Positions 43,950-56,289 are shown, counted from the first letter of the stretch. The stretch: DNA of 64,000 nucleotides from Anastatus disparis (GCA_017163975.1 JAFFSR010000227.1:6004501-6068500), one strand, 5' to 3'. Numbers and translations are program-made. Notes: generated from the sequence alone by a model not told the origin.

Positions 43950-44780
43950 GAAATTCTTTCTTGATTTCTTTATCTAGTACTTAAGTTGTATTATTTTTCA
44001 GAAAAATGTACACATATTATTTTAATAATATAAATTTCACATACATACACTCATAAATGAAAAATATAAATGTAAGAAATTATTATTAATTTTTAAATAA
44101 AAAGCTCAAAATTATTTTCATTTGTTTGTTTATTATCATATATAATAAATGATACACTGAATGTTTCATTTCTTCAGATCCTTACCATTTTATAAGAAAA
44201 TTATAAATGAAATAGAAAATGTAAGTTAAATTAAACAATAATTTAGAAATTAAATAAAAAATTTATTTTATAAAATACACTATTTACTTGTTCATTGTTC
44301 ATAAAACATTGAATGCTGAAGAATTAATTTAAATGTAACTAATTCAATACCATTATTAAGCTTTCGTATTAACGTTCTTTTAATAAAAGTAATTTTCATG
44401 CATCAAAAATTATAAATTTTTTAAACGTTTTTATTGAACTTGACTGTCTCTGAAAATGTCCTCAAATTTTGCGATTAAAAATTAACGTACTTCTTATTGA
44501 CTTAGACGGATGAAATTTTCAGAATATATGTATTTTGCATAAAAATACATTATTCTGTAATAAAAAAAAAATTTTTATAATTGAATATTTATTATATGTA
44601 AGCAATATTATATAGCCAGCACTATACGACTAATCGGCCTCTCTTTGTGGGTCTATTCGTAACAGTTACTCAATTCTCAGGAAAGGCTTATACATATAAG
44701 CGTTACTCAGAAAATGGATACAAGTGTGTGTGTGTTTTGCAAAAAACACACTTATGTATACGCTTACGTATACATAAGTT
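43950..44780. other. 3' flank of ankyrin copy 1 and AT-rich spacer
   Basis: 43950-44255 matches the 3' flank of copy 2. Beyond it there is no gene. Short palindromes stand at 44752-44777 (TTATGTATACG CTTA CGTATACATAA). Confidence 0.6.
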
Positions 44781-44976
44781 TATGTCGCGGCAGGCCGTAT
44801 TCGGTGGAATACCTATAGACTACGCTAAATTTGTATAGACATTGCATACGTTCATGCTAATATCTCGACGATATTCTCTCTGTCAATACTCCCTAAGGGA
44901 CTATTGACAGATCGAGATATCATTCAGCATGGTCGTATATAACGCGAGTGACACCGATTTGTAGGTTAGTGAAAAC
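44781..44976. mobile_element. Diverged fragment of the TATGTC-type MITE family
   Basis: Starts TATGTCGCGGCAGGCCGTAT and shares GCTAAATTTGTAT and GTAGGTTAGTGAAAA with the elements at 33111 and 61368, but is shorter and rearranged. Confidence 0.5.
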
Positions 44977-45344
44977 AAAAGAATGTCGTTAGATATGTCA
45001 ATGCTTATACAAATTCATATAAAATCTTAAAAAAATTTTCAAAGTTGAACAGTTAATAAATAAAAAAAAATATCGTTAAAGTCTTTTTCGAAGACATTTA
45101 AAAATTATAAGGAACTATAAATTTAAAGATTATTAATCAGCTTAAAAATAGCTCGTTTAAATTTCAAGTATATATTCTTGTAAAGTGCAATTAAAAATTG
45201 TAATTCAATGAAACTGAATAACTATGAGAATTGAGAGCCTAAACCAAAAAAGACTTATAGCCCATTTAATCCCTTTTCGTTCTCGTATCCTCATTTATGA
45301 TGCTACCTGTATTAATCCATAAATGAAGGGAATAAGCATATACA

Positions 45345-45430
45345 TACCCAAGTAACATTGATCCTGACCGGTCCCGCCACCTATATAGTTTGCAGGTACG
45401 TACCGGCCAGGATCGATGTTTACTTGGGTA
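45345..45430. mobile_element. 86-bp hairpin MITE upstream of ankyrin copy 2
   Basis: TACCCAAGTAACATTGATCC .. GACCGGTC and GACCGG-like sequence .. GGATCGATGTTTACTTGGGT form an imperfect hairpin about 120 bp before the ATG. Its loop holds CCTATATAGTT, a possible TATA box. It is older than the duplication because both copies have it. Confidence 0.75.
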
Positions 45431-45549
45431 GTCCACTAAATTGTTAGCCAACAGTTTTAGTTGGAAATTGCAATCAGAGTAGTGAACTAGACATTTGCAA
45501 TACCAAATTTCACGGTTTTCATTTCACTATTACAAAATAAGCAAAGAAA

Positions 45550-47310
45550 ATGTTTACCATTAAAAATGATCAAAAAAACTTTTCTGAGAAGATAAAAAAA
45601 GCTATTCGGAGGAATGATGAGGTAACTATTTCAAAATTGATTGAAGAAGTTAAATTCAAAGAGATAAAAGATCATACAAACAGAACGCTTTTGCATTTGG
45701 TGGTTGATCTGCAAAATCATAGTTTAATTAAATTTTTAATTAGTTGTGGTTGTGATATAAATGCTCAGGACCATAAGGGCATAACACCGTTATTAAATGC
45801 GTTGAAAATTGGTTATTTTCCTGCAATAAAAGAATTGATAAATCAGAAAGCAAATATGTTTCTCAAAGACAATCGTGGAATAAATTCTTTAAAAGCGATA
45901 TTGAAAAATTATCCTTGCATAGACAGAAGCGATCTCCTTGAATTGTTTGCAAAGGCCCTTAAAACATACGGATTAACTGCCAAAGAATTAACTTCTTTAA
46001 TATTAGAAGCAGGGTGGCCGATACACTATGCAATATATTTTCAAAATTCTGAAATCATAAAATTGATGATAGAGGCTGACCGTTACATAAATACACATGA
46101 TCAAGGAACTGGAGATTTCACAGCACTACATAGGGCTATTTTCAACAAGGATGTAGAGAGTACGAAAATTTTATTGAAGTATGGAGCTGATGTAGACTTT
46201 ATATCTAATCAAGAGTTAGGATCACCTTTCGAGTTTGCTACACATTATTTGAATGCTGAAATATTAGAAATATTTTTGGAGCGTAAACATTTACTTGAGA
46301 GATTTAATATGGATGGAATGATAAGGAGTTATGAATCTTTTAAGGATGCAGATGCAAATGTAATCAAATTATTAGTAAAGTACCAAGTGAACCTAACGAC
46401 AAAAGATAGATTTGGATCAACATTTTTGCATTTTTTAGTTTTGAATAAAAGGCAGGTAGCTATCGATTTGATTCGGAAAGCAGAAGTCGATGTGAATATA
46501 AAAAATATTTACGGAAATACATCTTTGCACTTGGCAGTTAAGGATCCATGCGTGGACAACGTGATAACGTTAATTCAAAAAGGAGCAGATGTCAACGCTG
46601 AAAATCAGGAAGGCCATACACCGTTAATAGTTGCAGGACTTTGGTGTACACAGAGTGATGTAATAGATACACAAGAATACGTAATAGATCTACTTATGAG
46701 AAACGGTGCGATTTTAAATGATAATATACTAGAAAAATTTAAATTAAATTTAGATAATAGGGTTGATATCTTTGCTCTACAACTAATTCCCATATTGAAA
46801 CGTATGGCGATTATACGCATGCAACGTGAAAAAGTTTCAGCAGGAAATAAGTTCGAAAGCAAACCAAGCATACATCCTCCCCTTACGAAACTTGACGACA
46901 TATGCATGAAATTCCTGCACATGTTTCGGTCGGATTTTCCCATATCTTTAGAGGTATATTATCATGAAATTGATCTCATGAAAAAAGATCAGCTAACTGT
47001 CAATAGTAATATTACAGCTTTTGATATCTTATGCGATCCAGAACATGATCTTATAAATTATGCTCGTAACAAAAAAATAGTAAAGAGTGTATTTGAAATG
47101 AATGCCGGTGTCAAATATCCATTTTTCGGTAAACTTTTAACAAGTCGATTTCAGTATGCATGTACTCAACAAAAACGGATTGAAAATGCTATAAATGTGC
47201 TCGATGAGAGTATCAAACCATTAAATTCTAATTCCTTAGTTCTAGAAAATGTTGTGAAATTCTTAAGTCCAAGTGATTTAGCTACCTTGGATGTGAATAA
47301 AAGTTTTTAA
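45550..47310 (+). CDS. Ankyrin-repeat protein with complete PRANC domain (copy 2)
   Basis: 586-aa single-exon protein with about eight ankyrin repeats over residues 10-390 and a complete C-terminal PRANC domain (about 470-583): ITAFDILCDPEHDLINYARN, VKYPFFGKLLTSRFQYACTQ, RIENAINVLDESIKPL, and the F-box-like end LENVVKFLSPSDLATLDV, where the family has a 'LP.E....IL.yLs..DL' pattern. Known members in poxviruses use this end to recruit cullin-1 ubiquitin ligases. Wasp copies are thought to derive from lateral transfer involving Wolbachia- or virus-type genes; their function in the insect is unknown. No signal peptide, so probably cytoplasmic or nuclear. Codon use and AT content match the host, so any transfer is not recent. 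The copy is intact, and the hairpin MITE at 45345 lies in its promoter region. Confidence 0.92.
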   Translation: MFTIKNDQKNFSEKIKKAIRRNDEVTISKLIEEVKFKEIKDHTNRTLLHLVVDLQNHSLIKFLISCGCDINAQDHKGITPLLNALKIGYFPAIKELINQKANMFLKDNRGINSLKAILKNYPCIDRSDLLELFAKALKTYGLTAKELTSLILEAGWPIHYAIYFQNSEIIKLMIEADRYINTHDQGTGDFTALHRAIFNKDVESTKILLKYGADVDFISNQELGSPFEFATHYLNAEILEIFLERKHLLERFNMDGMIRSYESFKDADANVIKLLVKYQVNLTTKDRFGSTFLHFLVLNKRQVAIDLIRKAEVDVNIKNIYGNTSLHLAVKDPCVDNVITLIQKGADVNAENQEGHTPLIVAGLWCTQSDVIDTQEYVIDLLMRNGAILNDNILEKFKLNLDNRVDIFALQLIPILKRMAIIRMQREKVSAGNKFESKPSIHPPLTKLDDICMKFLHMFRSDFPISLEVYYHEIDLMKKDQLTVNSNITAFDILCDPEHDLINYARNKKIVKSVFEMNAGVKYPFFGKLLTSRFQYACTQQKRIENAINVLDESIKPLNSNSLVLENVVKFLSPSDLATLDVNKSF

Positions 47311-47617
47311 GAAATTCTTTCTTAATTTCTTTATCTAGTACTTGAGTTGTATTATTTTTCAGAAAAATTTGCACATATTATTTTAATAATATAAATATAC
47401 ACATACATACATACATATAAATGAAAAATATAAATGTAAGAAATTATTATTAATTTTTAAATAAAAATCTCAAAATTATTTTCATTTGTTTATTTATTAT
47501 CATATATAATAAATGAAACACTGAATGTTTCATTTCTTCTGATCTTTACCATTTCATAAGAAAATTATCAATGAAATAGAAAATTTAAGTAAAATTAAAC
47601 AATAATTTATAAATTAA

Positions 47618-48073
47618 AATACCTAAATAAATCATGCAAAATTGAATACTGTAAGTTATACATAATTGAAGTTCATGATATACAGATATTCGGATTGTTT
47701 CAAACTTTTCAAATTAAAATAAACATTTTAACATTTTATTCAGTTACTATAATTTCTGAGCGATCTATAACAGCGCGTTCAATATTTACCATACTGTTGC
47801 ATTATCATAAAGATACAATACATAAATTTTTAAAATATTTAAAAATAAATAAATTTTTGTATTTAATATTAAATATTGTATTTTTCTAGTTGAAGCGATG
47901 AGTCTAATTGAAAAAAGGTTAAATAAATAGACCGAAAAAAAAATAAAGAGAAAGAAAATGGTGACTCTTAAGTTGTGCAAGAATATATTTCACTAATTAA
48001 GCTCATCTGAAAGTTTAGTTTCTAACGACGTGGTCTTATAAGACCGTATATATATATATACACGGTCCATATA

Positions 48074-48130
<57 letters not shown>

Positions 48131-48132
48131 TA
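47618..48132. other. AT-rich spacer with TA microsatellites
   Basis: No gene. Contains TA runs around 48046-48060 and 48074-48120, with an inverted pair (GACCGTATATA / TATACACGGTC) at 48042-48066. Confidence 0.7.
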
Positions 48133-48660
48133 CAGTGGGGTCCAATAAAAAAGAGCCACCCTTGAGAAAAAAAGTACTAATTAAAAAATGTTGTATCTCA
48201 ACAAATAAGGGTCGTACAGAACTCTACGACCACTCATTTTAAACATATTTGTAAGGACTTTTTAACGGTGTATTGGGAATTTAATTTTGAGTACTTGTCT
48301 GGGAAATATCACGACTTAAAAATAGAAAAAAAAATTTTTTATTCGACTGTGTTTAAATTTGAATCATTTTTCGGAAAATGATGGTAGAAAAATCTTACAT
48401 GGCTAGTTTTAAAGGTATTTTGCTTAACTTAAAATTTATATTTTAGTTTTTTCTCTAGGTTCAAACTTGACCGAGATTTAGCGATTTTTGTTCAAAAAAA
48501 GGGTCTTTTTTATTTTTCCGATATCTGCTTAATGAGAGGAGATATAGAAAAATGCCAAATGAAAAAAGTGTATTTTTGTATGTAGAATAACCTTGAATTT
48601 TCTCAAAATTTTTTGTGCATTTTAATTTTTTTGATATTGTTGCGGTATTCTTATATACAC
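48133..48660 (+). mobile_element. Tc1/mariner-like terminal fragment (possible)
   Basis: TACAGTGGGGTCCAATAAAA at 48132 looks like a TA-flanked Tc1/mariner-type end. The following 500 bp are less AT-rich than the surroundings and non-coding. I did not find the matching opposite end. Confidence 0.4.
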
Positions 48661-50852
48661 GTATACCATATTCTTATATAAAATATAATATTTTATTTAA
48701 TCCTTTACCATAACAAAATCCAACGTATTTTAATTAAAATAACACCATTAATCAAATTACACATCAGTATTGCAGTTAGCTTTATGTAATCACCTTGTTG
48801 ATTTGCGCTCGTGTAATAGAGACGAATAAAGTCAAAGCATGTAAATTACCTGAATAAATCGTTAATTTAGGCGTACATAGGAAATCATTCAAGTCTTTAC
48901 ATCAAACCTCAACACAGCAAGGTAATTAAAGCAAATTCGCTTTTGTCGATTTTCTATGCGCTCCAATGCTCAATGAGCTTTCAAAAGAAACAAATATTTT
49001 AAATTTTAAAATATTAAAAAAAGTATTATTTTTTAAAACATGTTTCCAAATTTTAAATAAATACCATACAATAGGATTGTATTACGGGACGAGTTGTATT
49101 TTATGATAACAGTTTGTGATATAATTTTTCTTTAGAATTAATGTATTATGACTGATTAGCACTATAGAGTGCGTTTAATATAGAATGGAGTTGTAGTGAC
49201 CGAGTATGTTTAATATGATAGTTACTCGGAAAAAAATGATAAAATACTGCATCTCAGCTATTAATTATAATATTTTATTTTATTCAAACATTAATTCTAT
49301 AAAAACAAATTAACCCGTTGTGATCACACCTTCTAAAAAATACGTATTTGTCTTACTGGGTTAGTCGGCCCCTTATAAAGAAACAGTTGCCATTTGCGGT
49401 CTTTTAGATGTATTGATTCAAATTTTGCGCATGAATGAAGTTTACTGGCTAAATATAAAAACTCAGCAATGGATTTGGAGATAGAGAAATAAATTCGAAT
49501 ATTTTAAACGATTAAAAGTGACGATTGCACGCTAAATATTTTAAAGTAGAGTATAAAGTATAATGACGTTATCAGATTTATATTATTTACAATTTTAGAA
49601 AGTTTTCGACATTATTTTTGACGACATTCATAAATTATTTGAATCCATATAAAATGTCATGCGTTTATAATATTAATAAGATTAAATTTTTCAAAACTAC
49701 TTTAAAATATTTTTTTTTCTTAAAAAAATAACAAAAAACAAATGCAAGTAAATCTTAATCAAATAAATTTTTCTGAAATAATTGAAAAATTTTATTTACT
49801 TTCAAATTTATTTTAAATGAAATATTAAGTGACAACTCTTTTATTATTTTATGGTATGAGATAAAATTGAACGACAGATGTAAAATAATGAAGTCAAATC
49901 ACGCAACGCGATAATTAAGTTTTCTTTGCGAACTTTCATCGACAAACTCTAATATTTGATAAAGAGACTAAACTTCATAAAGTTGCACGAGTGCAACGAC
50001 GTTGACAGACATCTTTACAAATTCTCAACCTCAAATTCTATTTAAGAATTAGGTCAATGGGAGAATGAATTAACAGTTTTCTTCTTCCGGAAAAATTTTT
50101 TTTTTTAATTTTTTTCCTAGGAGATTACACTTATCATAATGCAACTAAATCCTCGTTATAAAATTTTAATATTTGATAAATCTTTTTTGTATTACTCTTT
50201 TAATCGATAGAGGACATCAAATATTTTATCCCTACCTCAACAATAATGGAAACTTTATTAAATCGAAAAGCGAACCGAAAGAGAAACATTTCTAACTTCT
50301 AAAATTTTGCGGGAGAAACATAATAGCAAATAAAACATGCCACAATAAACATTACAATGAAAAGGGACCAAAAAAAGGTTGGGTTTGATTTAAGGACTTC
50401 AAAGCGTGGATACACAAAAATTATTGCTATCCTAAATCTGATATCTATTCTGAATGTGATTCTTAAAGTTTATTTTTTTCGTGATAAAGTACAATATTTA
50501 TTGTTATTAATAGAAAATAAGTGATTTCCCGTTATTTTTTTAGATTTTTCACAAATTGATTTTTTCATCATCTGTTGAAATATTTTTTATTAATAACTTA
50601 ATTTTTATTTTTTTTTTATAAATTTTATAGATTTACCTAGAAATTACACTGGTTATTAAATGCCATTTCAATTCAATGTTATAGGATTCATTTCCAGAGA
50701 GTTATAACGTCTACTGCATTTTCATTAATGCTCTGACATGTAATATATATTTATTTATATATTAGCAGCACTTTGTACCCAAGAGATATAAAAAAAATGT
50801 CTCTACATTTATATTATTACTCTAGTATTTTCATTCTGAAAAAATTCGTATA
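48661..50852. other. Gene-free AT-rich sequence
   Basis: No supportable gene. From about 50640 it is similar to 56826 onward, the left edge of the lectin-locus duplication. Confidence 0.5.
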
Positions 50853-52486
50853 ATTGAAGGGTTCGATGTTAAAAGGTCCTGAGCGCTCGGCCCGACTCTT
50901 TACAGCGAAAAATTGACGTCAACGTGACCGATTTTGAAAAGTTACCAAATTAATTTTTAAACAATGCCATCGTGTAGAGGATGAAAACAGGCAACTTTTT
51001 TTCTCTTTACACTTTTTTTCTAAAATCAATATTTTCCGAGAAAATCAACGAAAAGCGGAAAATTTTGATACGCCTTTGAATCACGTTTTTCAAACTTGAA
51101 TCGCTCTAACTGCGATAAATATCAACGGATCTTTCTGATTCTTGGTATAAAATTGTAAAATCCCCTACCGCTGCCGATAAAATCGATAAAAGTTAATAAT
51201 TATATATTTTTCATCAATAATTTAGTTGTAAACAAGCAAACAACTTTTTATAGCGCTATATATGTTTGACGGAAAAAAGTGTGTTATGAAGTTTAAGCCT
51301 CAGTAAACTTTCAGCGAGAGATTTGTTCGTCTACGATTCAAGAAGTTTCTCAGAAATTTTCAGACCAATTGAATGAGAATTGGCAACGATATAGCAATTT
51401 TTCTAAAAGTAATCCTTCCGCGCGGTTACGTTATACACGTATGCACGCGTGCATCCAAGTTACACATATCATATCGGTTGGCTATTTCTGCTGCTTTTTC
51501 GAAGTCGATACTTTGTTTTACTTTATTTCATAGTGCTTTTCAAAATATATTTATAATGTAGCTATTCTAACGAGCAATGAGTATATAATTTTCGCATACA
51601 AAATAGTTGAGAAGCCGAGTGAGAAGCATAGTGAAAATAAAAATATTTAGTGATTAAACTTGCTGTGTAGTTGAAACTATTATTAAATTGATATTTTCTA
51701 AAGAAATCATATTTTTAAATGTTATATTTAATACCTAATAAATCGTCGATGAACTTCTATATTAAAATCAATTTCACCGAAGAAAAAGACTTAAGGAACA
51801 TTTAATTGTAAAAACTTTTTATCTAGTCAATTTTTAATACAAAAAAAACAACAGCAAAACATATGTAGCACCCTGTGTAACGCAACCATCGTACAGCCTT
51901 TAAGCGCGAAGCAACCACGCGCAACTATTGCTTTTGGAAAAATTGCTATATCGTTGTCAATTCTCATTCAATTGGTCTGAAAATTTCTGAGAAACTTCTT
52001 GAATTGTAGACGAACAAATCTCTCGCTGAAAGTTTACTGAGGCTTAAACTTCATAACACACTTTTTTCCGTCAAACATATATAGCGCTATAAAAAGTTGT
52101 TTGCTTGTTTACAACTAAATTATTAATGAAAAATATATAATTATTAACTTTTATCGATTTTATCGGCAGCGGTAGGGGATTTTACAATTTTATACCAAGA
52201 ATCAGAAAGATCCGTTGATATTTATCGCAGTTAGAGCGATTCAAGTTTGAAAAACGTGGTTCAAAGGCGTTTCAAAATTTTCCGCTTTTCGTTGATTTTC
52301 TTGGAAAATATTGATTGTAGAAAAAAAGTGTAAAAAGAAAAAAGTTGCCTGTTTTCATCCTCTACACGATGGCATTGTTTAAAAATTAATTTGGTAACTT
52401 TTCAAAATCGGTCACGTTGACGTCAATTTTTCGCTGTAAAAAGTCGGGCCGAGCGCTCAGGACCTTTTAGCATCGAACCCTTCAAT
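50853..52486. mobile_element. 1.63-kb foldback element with ~560-bp inverted arms
   Basis: The left arm (about 50853-51413) and right arm (about 51926-52486) are near-perfect inverted copies, from ATTGAAGGGTTCGATG .. GAGCGCTCGGCC in to GATATAGCAATTTTT. The unpaired centre is about 510 bp. TA stands at both outer edges, consistent with a TA target. No open frame fits a transposase, so it is non-autonomous. The very low arm divergence implies a young element or arm-to-arm conversion. Confidence 0.85.
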
Positions 52487-52639
52487 TATGAAAAAAACCA
52501 TAAAAATTAGTTTATTTCTAAGCCTTCTATAAGAAGTGCCTTTTTTACAGGAAATATTGATGCATTTCTTAATGGATTACTGTACATAAAAAGTATATCA
52601 ATAGTCCAACACCTTCAATTAGGTATAAGATGAAATTGA

Positions 52640-52915
52640 AAACGTACTTGCACAATAAGATGAAATGAATAATAATATAAGCAATTATGTTTTATTTTGA
52701 AATTTCAACCAAATGGATTCTTGAGAAAATTACGCCGAAGGAATTTAATTAAGATTCTAAAATTCTAAAATGACATTAAACTCTAGCATAGGAGTTTTTA
52801 GAAGTCATTTAAATGAAAAGCACAACTTTTTGCAACAGCTGTAGTAATAAGAATTTAATTAATAAATGAGACTCGAAAAATATTTTTTCAATCAAAATTA
52901 ATTAATATACTATCT
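52640..52915. repeat. Lectin-locus segmental duplication, diagnostic segment (unit 1)
   Basis: Matches 57298-57560 (shared AAAATTACGCCGAAGGAA, AAGTCATTTAAATGAAAAG). With the genes, this defines a duplication of roughly 50640-56720 onto 56826-61005. Confidence 0.8.
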
Positions 52916-52954
52916 AACAAAAAATGGAGTACATCGATTGATGTTTATTGAATT

Positions 52955-53537
52955 GTTTTTTTTTTAATGTCGCTATATTTATTCTATGCTATTTTTGCTA
53001 TGCTAATCAGCGACGAAGTTCGTATAGGCGAGAGGGACACCCCCAAAAAAGCGCTTAGTTTTCGAGAAGGTGACCGCTGCCGTCCTACAAGCTAATTTTT
53101 TTTTTTAATGAAAGCTTTTGACCTATAGATTACGAATACAAACTTTTTTTTTAATTCCGAGTCCGGGAACATAAAGAAATTGGCGAAAATGGCGGTTTAA
53201 TAGGTAAAAATTCTATACGCACTGTAAGTAACCGCCATTTTCTTTATGTTCCCGGACTCGGAACCAAAAAAAAAGTTTGTATTCGTAATTTATGGGTCAA
53301 AAGCTTTCATTAAAAAAAACAATTAGCTTGTAGGACGGTAGCGGTCACCTTCTCGAAAACTAAGAAAACTAAACGCTTTTTTGGGGGTGTCCCTCTCGCC
53401 TAGTAAGTATGTTTGTGAAGAAAACACATGTAACGTACAGTGGTGCTTGCATCAATCGGCTGCCGAGAGTGGGATTCGAACTCAGAACCCCGAGATTAGA
53501 AATCCAACGCTCTACCGAATGAGCCACAGACCGACTC
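52955..53537 (-). repeat. tRNA-derived SINE (minus strand), interrupted
   Basis: Head with A and B boxes at the right (GAGTTCGAATCCCAC on the minus strand), body and T-run at the left. Split at 53025-53402 by a hairpin element. The duplicated locus near 57610-57640 lacks the SINE and gives the empty site. Confidence 0.85.
53025..53402. mobile_element. 378-bp hairpin transposon nested in the SINE, 3-bp target duplication
   Basis: TAGGCGAGAGGGACACCCCC at the left and GGGGGTGTCCCTCTCGCCTA at the right. The arms are about 165 bp around a short loop. GTA at 53022-53024 and 53403-53405 is the target duplication; removing the element and one GTA restores the SINE consensus TTCGTAAGT. Three-base duplications occur in PIF/Harbinger and CACTA elements; the ends do not decide between them. 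Confidence 0.88.
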
Positions 53538-54342
53538 TTGTATAAGTTTACACTCATATTAGTAAGTAGCTTATTTTTATAGGGTGTGTTCAAAATATTA
53601 CCTTATTAGAAAATAAATCAATAATTTTTCATCAAAGTATATCAATGATATTTATCAATTAAAATATTATTGAAAGTTATTTTTACGATCAACATTATTA
53701 ACCTTCTTATTTTAATAATATACTTTTGTTGATCTTATTTGAGCTCTAATTTTATAGGATTTCTGATGAAAAAATTAGTTTGCATCTGAAAGTATGCATT
53801 TGTATTTCGTACAAACTCTATAATAATACGTGGTTGTATCATTTCGAACCATCTTTAGAGCAGATAAAAATAAAATTTGATGCTACATCAACATAACTTG
53901 ATGAGCTGAAAAATATTAATTTTTATAAATTTCGTTTGTTCTGGAATCAGATTAATTAATTACATAAATATATTTTGTTATTAATTTTTTTACCATTAAA
54001 ATTAACGGCGTGTGAGGAAAATAATTAAAAATGATATATATATATTATATTTATATTGATCGCATGACAAATAATTATGAAGGGTCTGATAAAAAAATAG
54101 CAAATTAATCAAATTTCTATTAAAATAAATAATTCATTTATTGATTTCAATATTTTTATAAATGTATTTGTTATTCATAAAATTTTTATAAAAAGTAAAT
54201 TGAATATAATAGAATACAGTTAACACTCAAAAGTATTTTCTTTATTTTAAGTAGTATCTATAAATAAGTTTCGTATACACAAAGTTTTTAAATGCTTATT
54301 TAAAACTAATGAAAAATGTTTATAACCAACTACAGTATTTGT
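53538..54342. other. AT-rich 3' flank of lectin gene 1
   Basis: No gene; diverged counterpart of 57640-58597. Confidence 0.5.
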
Positions 54343-56220
54343 TTACTTTAAATCAATTTTACAATAAAATGGAAAAGGCGTATTACATATTTCATCCATG
54401 AAACCTATATACAATGTTTTATCATAAACGTTTTTACCATAACATACGCAAGAATCGATACTAGTTACGTGATTTGGTTCTCTTTTATTCCATGAGGGTT
54501 TATAAACCTTATCAAGTGTTTCATCAAATACCGTGACCCAATTTTTTTTCTCAAATTTTCCATGCACACCCAACCATCCTTGCCATTTATTGTTCTCAAA
54601 GTTTCTAATGATTAATTCTTCTTGAAATGATCTGATGACCGCTAAATGAGCTAAAAATTTATAAGATTGTCTTATTGATTTTATTTGATGATTTTTCATT
54701 TATAATAAAATATGTAGATTTTTGTACTATTTATTTATTCATCGTGAATTATTTTTATCTCAATGTGAGAATTCACTTTTTTTTATAGATTTTATACTGT
54801 TCAATGAATGCTAACTAAGAGAGTAACCCTTGTTTGGATCATAAATTTTGATGAAACTATAAAAATTGGTTCATCCCACCTGAAATGTTTGTTTTGTGGA
54901 ATCGAATATTTAAAGATATTGTACTCTCTAGATTTCGAAATTCGCACTTTTTATGAAAAATTCAATTTTATATGGATCATGTTGTTAATATTTAGAAAAT
55001 AATGAATTTAATATATCATTAGCACATTTTGATACTATAATAAGGATAATTTTTTAGCTTATCTAGCATATGAAAATAATTTGTATGTATTGGTTAAATT
55101 ATTTATTGTAATGATTATTTACATATTGTAAGTAAGTTAACAAATTACATTGTTCGCATAAAAATTAGCAACATGATCAGTATAAGATCAATGGTTCGAC
55201 CAATAAAAAAGGGAATTTTTTCGTAAAAAGTGCATAATTTAAAATTTAACAAATGCAATATCTTTAGGTTTTAATAACGTTAGACTGTATAGCTCTTTCA
55301 AATGTTTTTGAGATGGGATGAACTAACAGTAATGTAAGATTACTCGATGCAAATATAGATGGAATGGAAACTATAAACAATACCTTTTTTATAAAGTGTG
55401 AATTTTACTGTTGGCATTTCAGGATTTTCATTATATTTACCTGTTGAGAAGTGCATTTTTAAGATTTAAAATTATTTTAAAATTTTTACCTCCTTCCGAA
55501 ATGCACATCTTTCTTGCTTCATTCCATGATTTTGGAGTTGAATGAAATTTATGCGCGCCTATTTTTGGAGTAATTATATAATCGTCGGGTATCTTTGGAT
55601 TTTCCTTTTCATTTTCTGTATCATTTTTCTGACAGTCATTCTTTGAATTGATGTAAAATATTTGTTGTGTCGCTTGGAAATACTGATTACCAGTAAATTT
55701 GTCCAAACCCTCAATTTCTATAAGATAAAAATTCATTTTAATTTTTCAAAATTTTTCGCATTATAATTATAGCTATAGATTAGATGAAATCAAAATTATG
55801 ATCGATGTTTTTGTGTAACAATTTAATCAAACGAGTATAAAAACATTTTATCTATACGTATGTATAGATATATATTTATTTAATAAAATTATATTAAATT
55901 TTCAAAAAGTAAAATTTTACTTTTTAAAATTTTTGAACTTTTTATGAAAAAAAAATTCTTTTGTCGAAATTTGAATTAGCAAATTTCTATTTTCTTACTG
56001 TAGATAATTAGTGCCTTGATATGACGATAATATTTAATATGTTTTAGTTACATCTAAAAAAGGGTAGATGGATTGCATGTTTATTAAAGTAATTATTTAT
56101 TAATTATTTCTTACCTTTTAAATCAGAAATTTGTTTAGTAATAACTGGCGATGCTAAAGATGATGGTCCGCTAGCACAAATTGCAACCAACAGAAAAGTA
56201 TAAAAGAAATATAATTTCAT
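54343..56220 (-). CDS. Secreted C-type lectin 1
   Basis: 213-aa secreted C-type lectin on the minus strand. Exons: 56220-56115 (signal peptide), 55717-55490 and 54650-54343 (TAA); GT..AG borders and phases (1, 1) fit. Signal peptide MKLYFFYTFLLVAICASG. A 60-residue acidic linker (NDTENEKENPKIPDDY) follows. The C-type lectin domain runs from about residue 88: HKFHSTPKSWNEARKMCISE, GAHLAVIRSFQEEL, WQGWLGVHG, the EPN sugar-binding motif (REPNH) that usually favours mannose-type ligands, and a final cysteine (PFPFYC). The second calcium-site WND is not recognisable (GFMDEIC). It is a paralogue of the gene at 58598. Insect lectins of this form serve in pathogen recognition or venom; which applies here cannot be told. 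Confidence 0.92.
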
Positions 56221-56289
56221 CTTAACATTAAAGAATTGGACAGTAGAACTTAGCTAAATCACAATCTATATTATAACTTAAACGAACAA

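Larger units (their letters stand above)
40761..44255 (+). repeat. Tandem segmental duplication, copy 1 (ankyrin locus)
   Basis: Matches 45074-47617 along its length, at well over 90% in the coding part, except for two insertions present only here: 41071-41516 upstream and 43328-43831 within the gene. Without them both copies are about 2.55 kb. Confidence 0.9.
45074..47617 (+). repeat. Tandem segmental duplication, copy 2 (ankyrin locus)
   Basis: Second copy of the unit at 40761-44255. It is free of the two insertions and so shows both empty sites. Confidence 0.9.

Noticed and set aside
41683..47310. Ankyrin genes as bracovirus vankyrins
   Set aside because: Vankyrins are short, I-kappaB-like proteins without PRANC. 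These are long, have PRANC, and no viral segment borders or neighbouring viral genes are seen.
50853..52486. Possible virus-like or Polinton element because of the long inverted ends
   Set aside because: The centre is only about 510 bp and encodes nothing like an integrase, polymerase or capsid protein.
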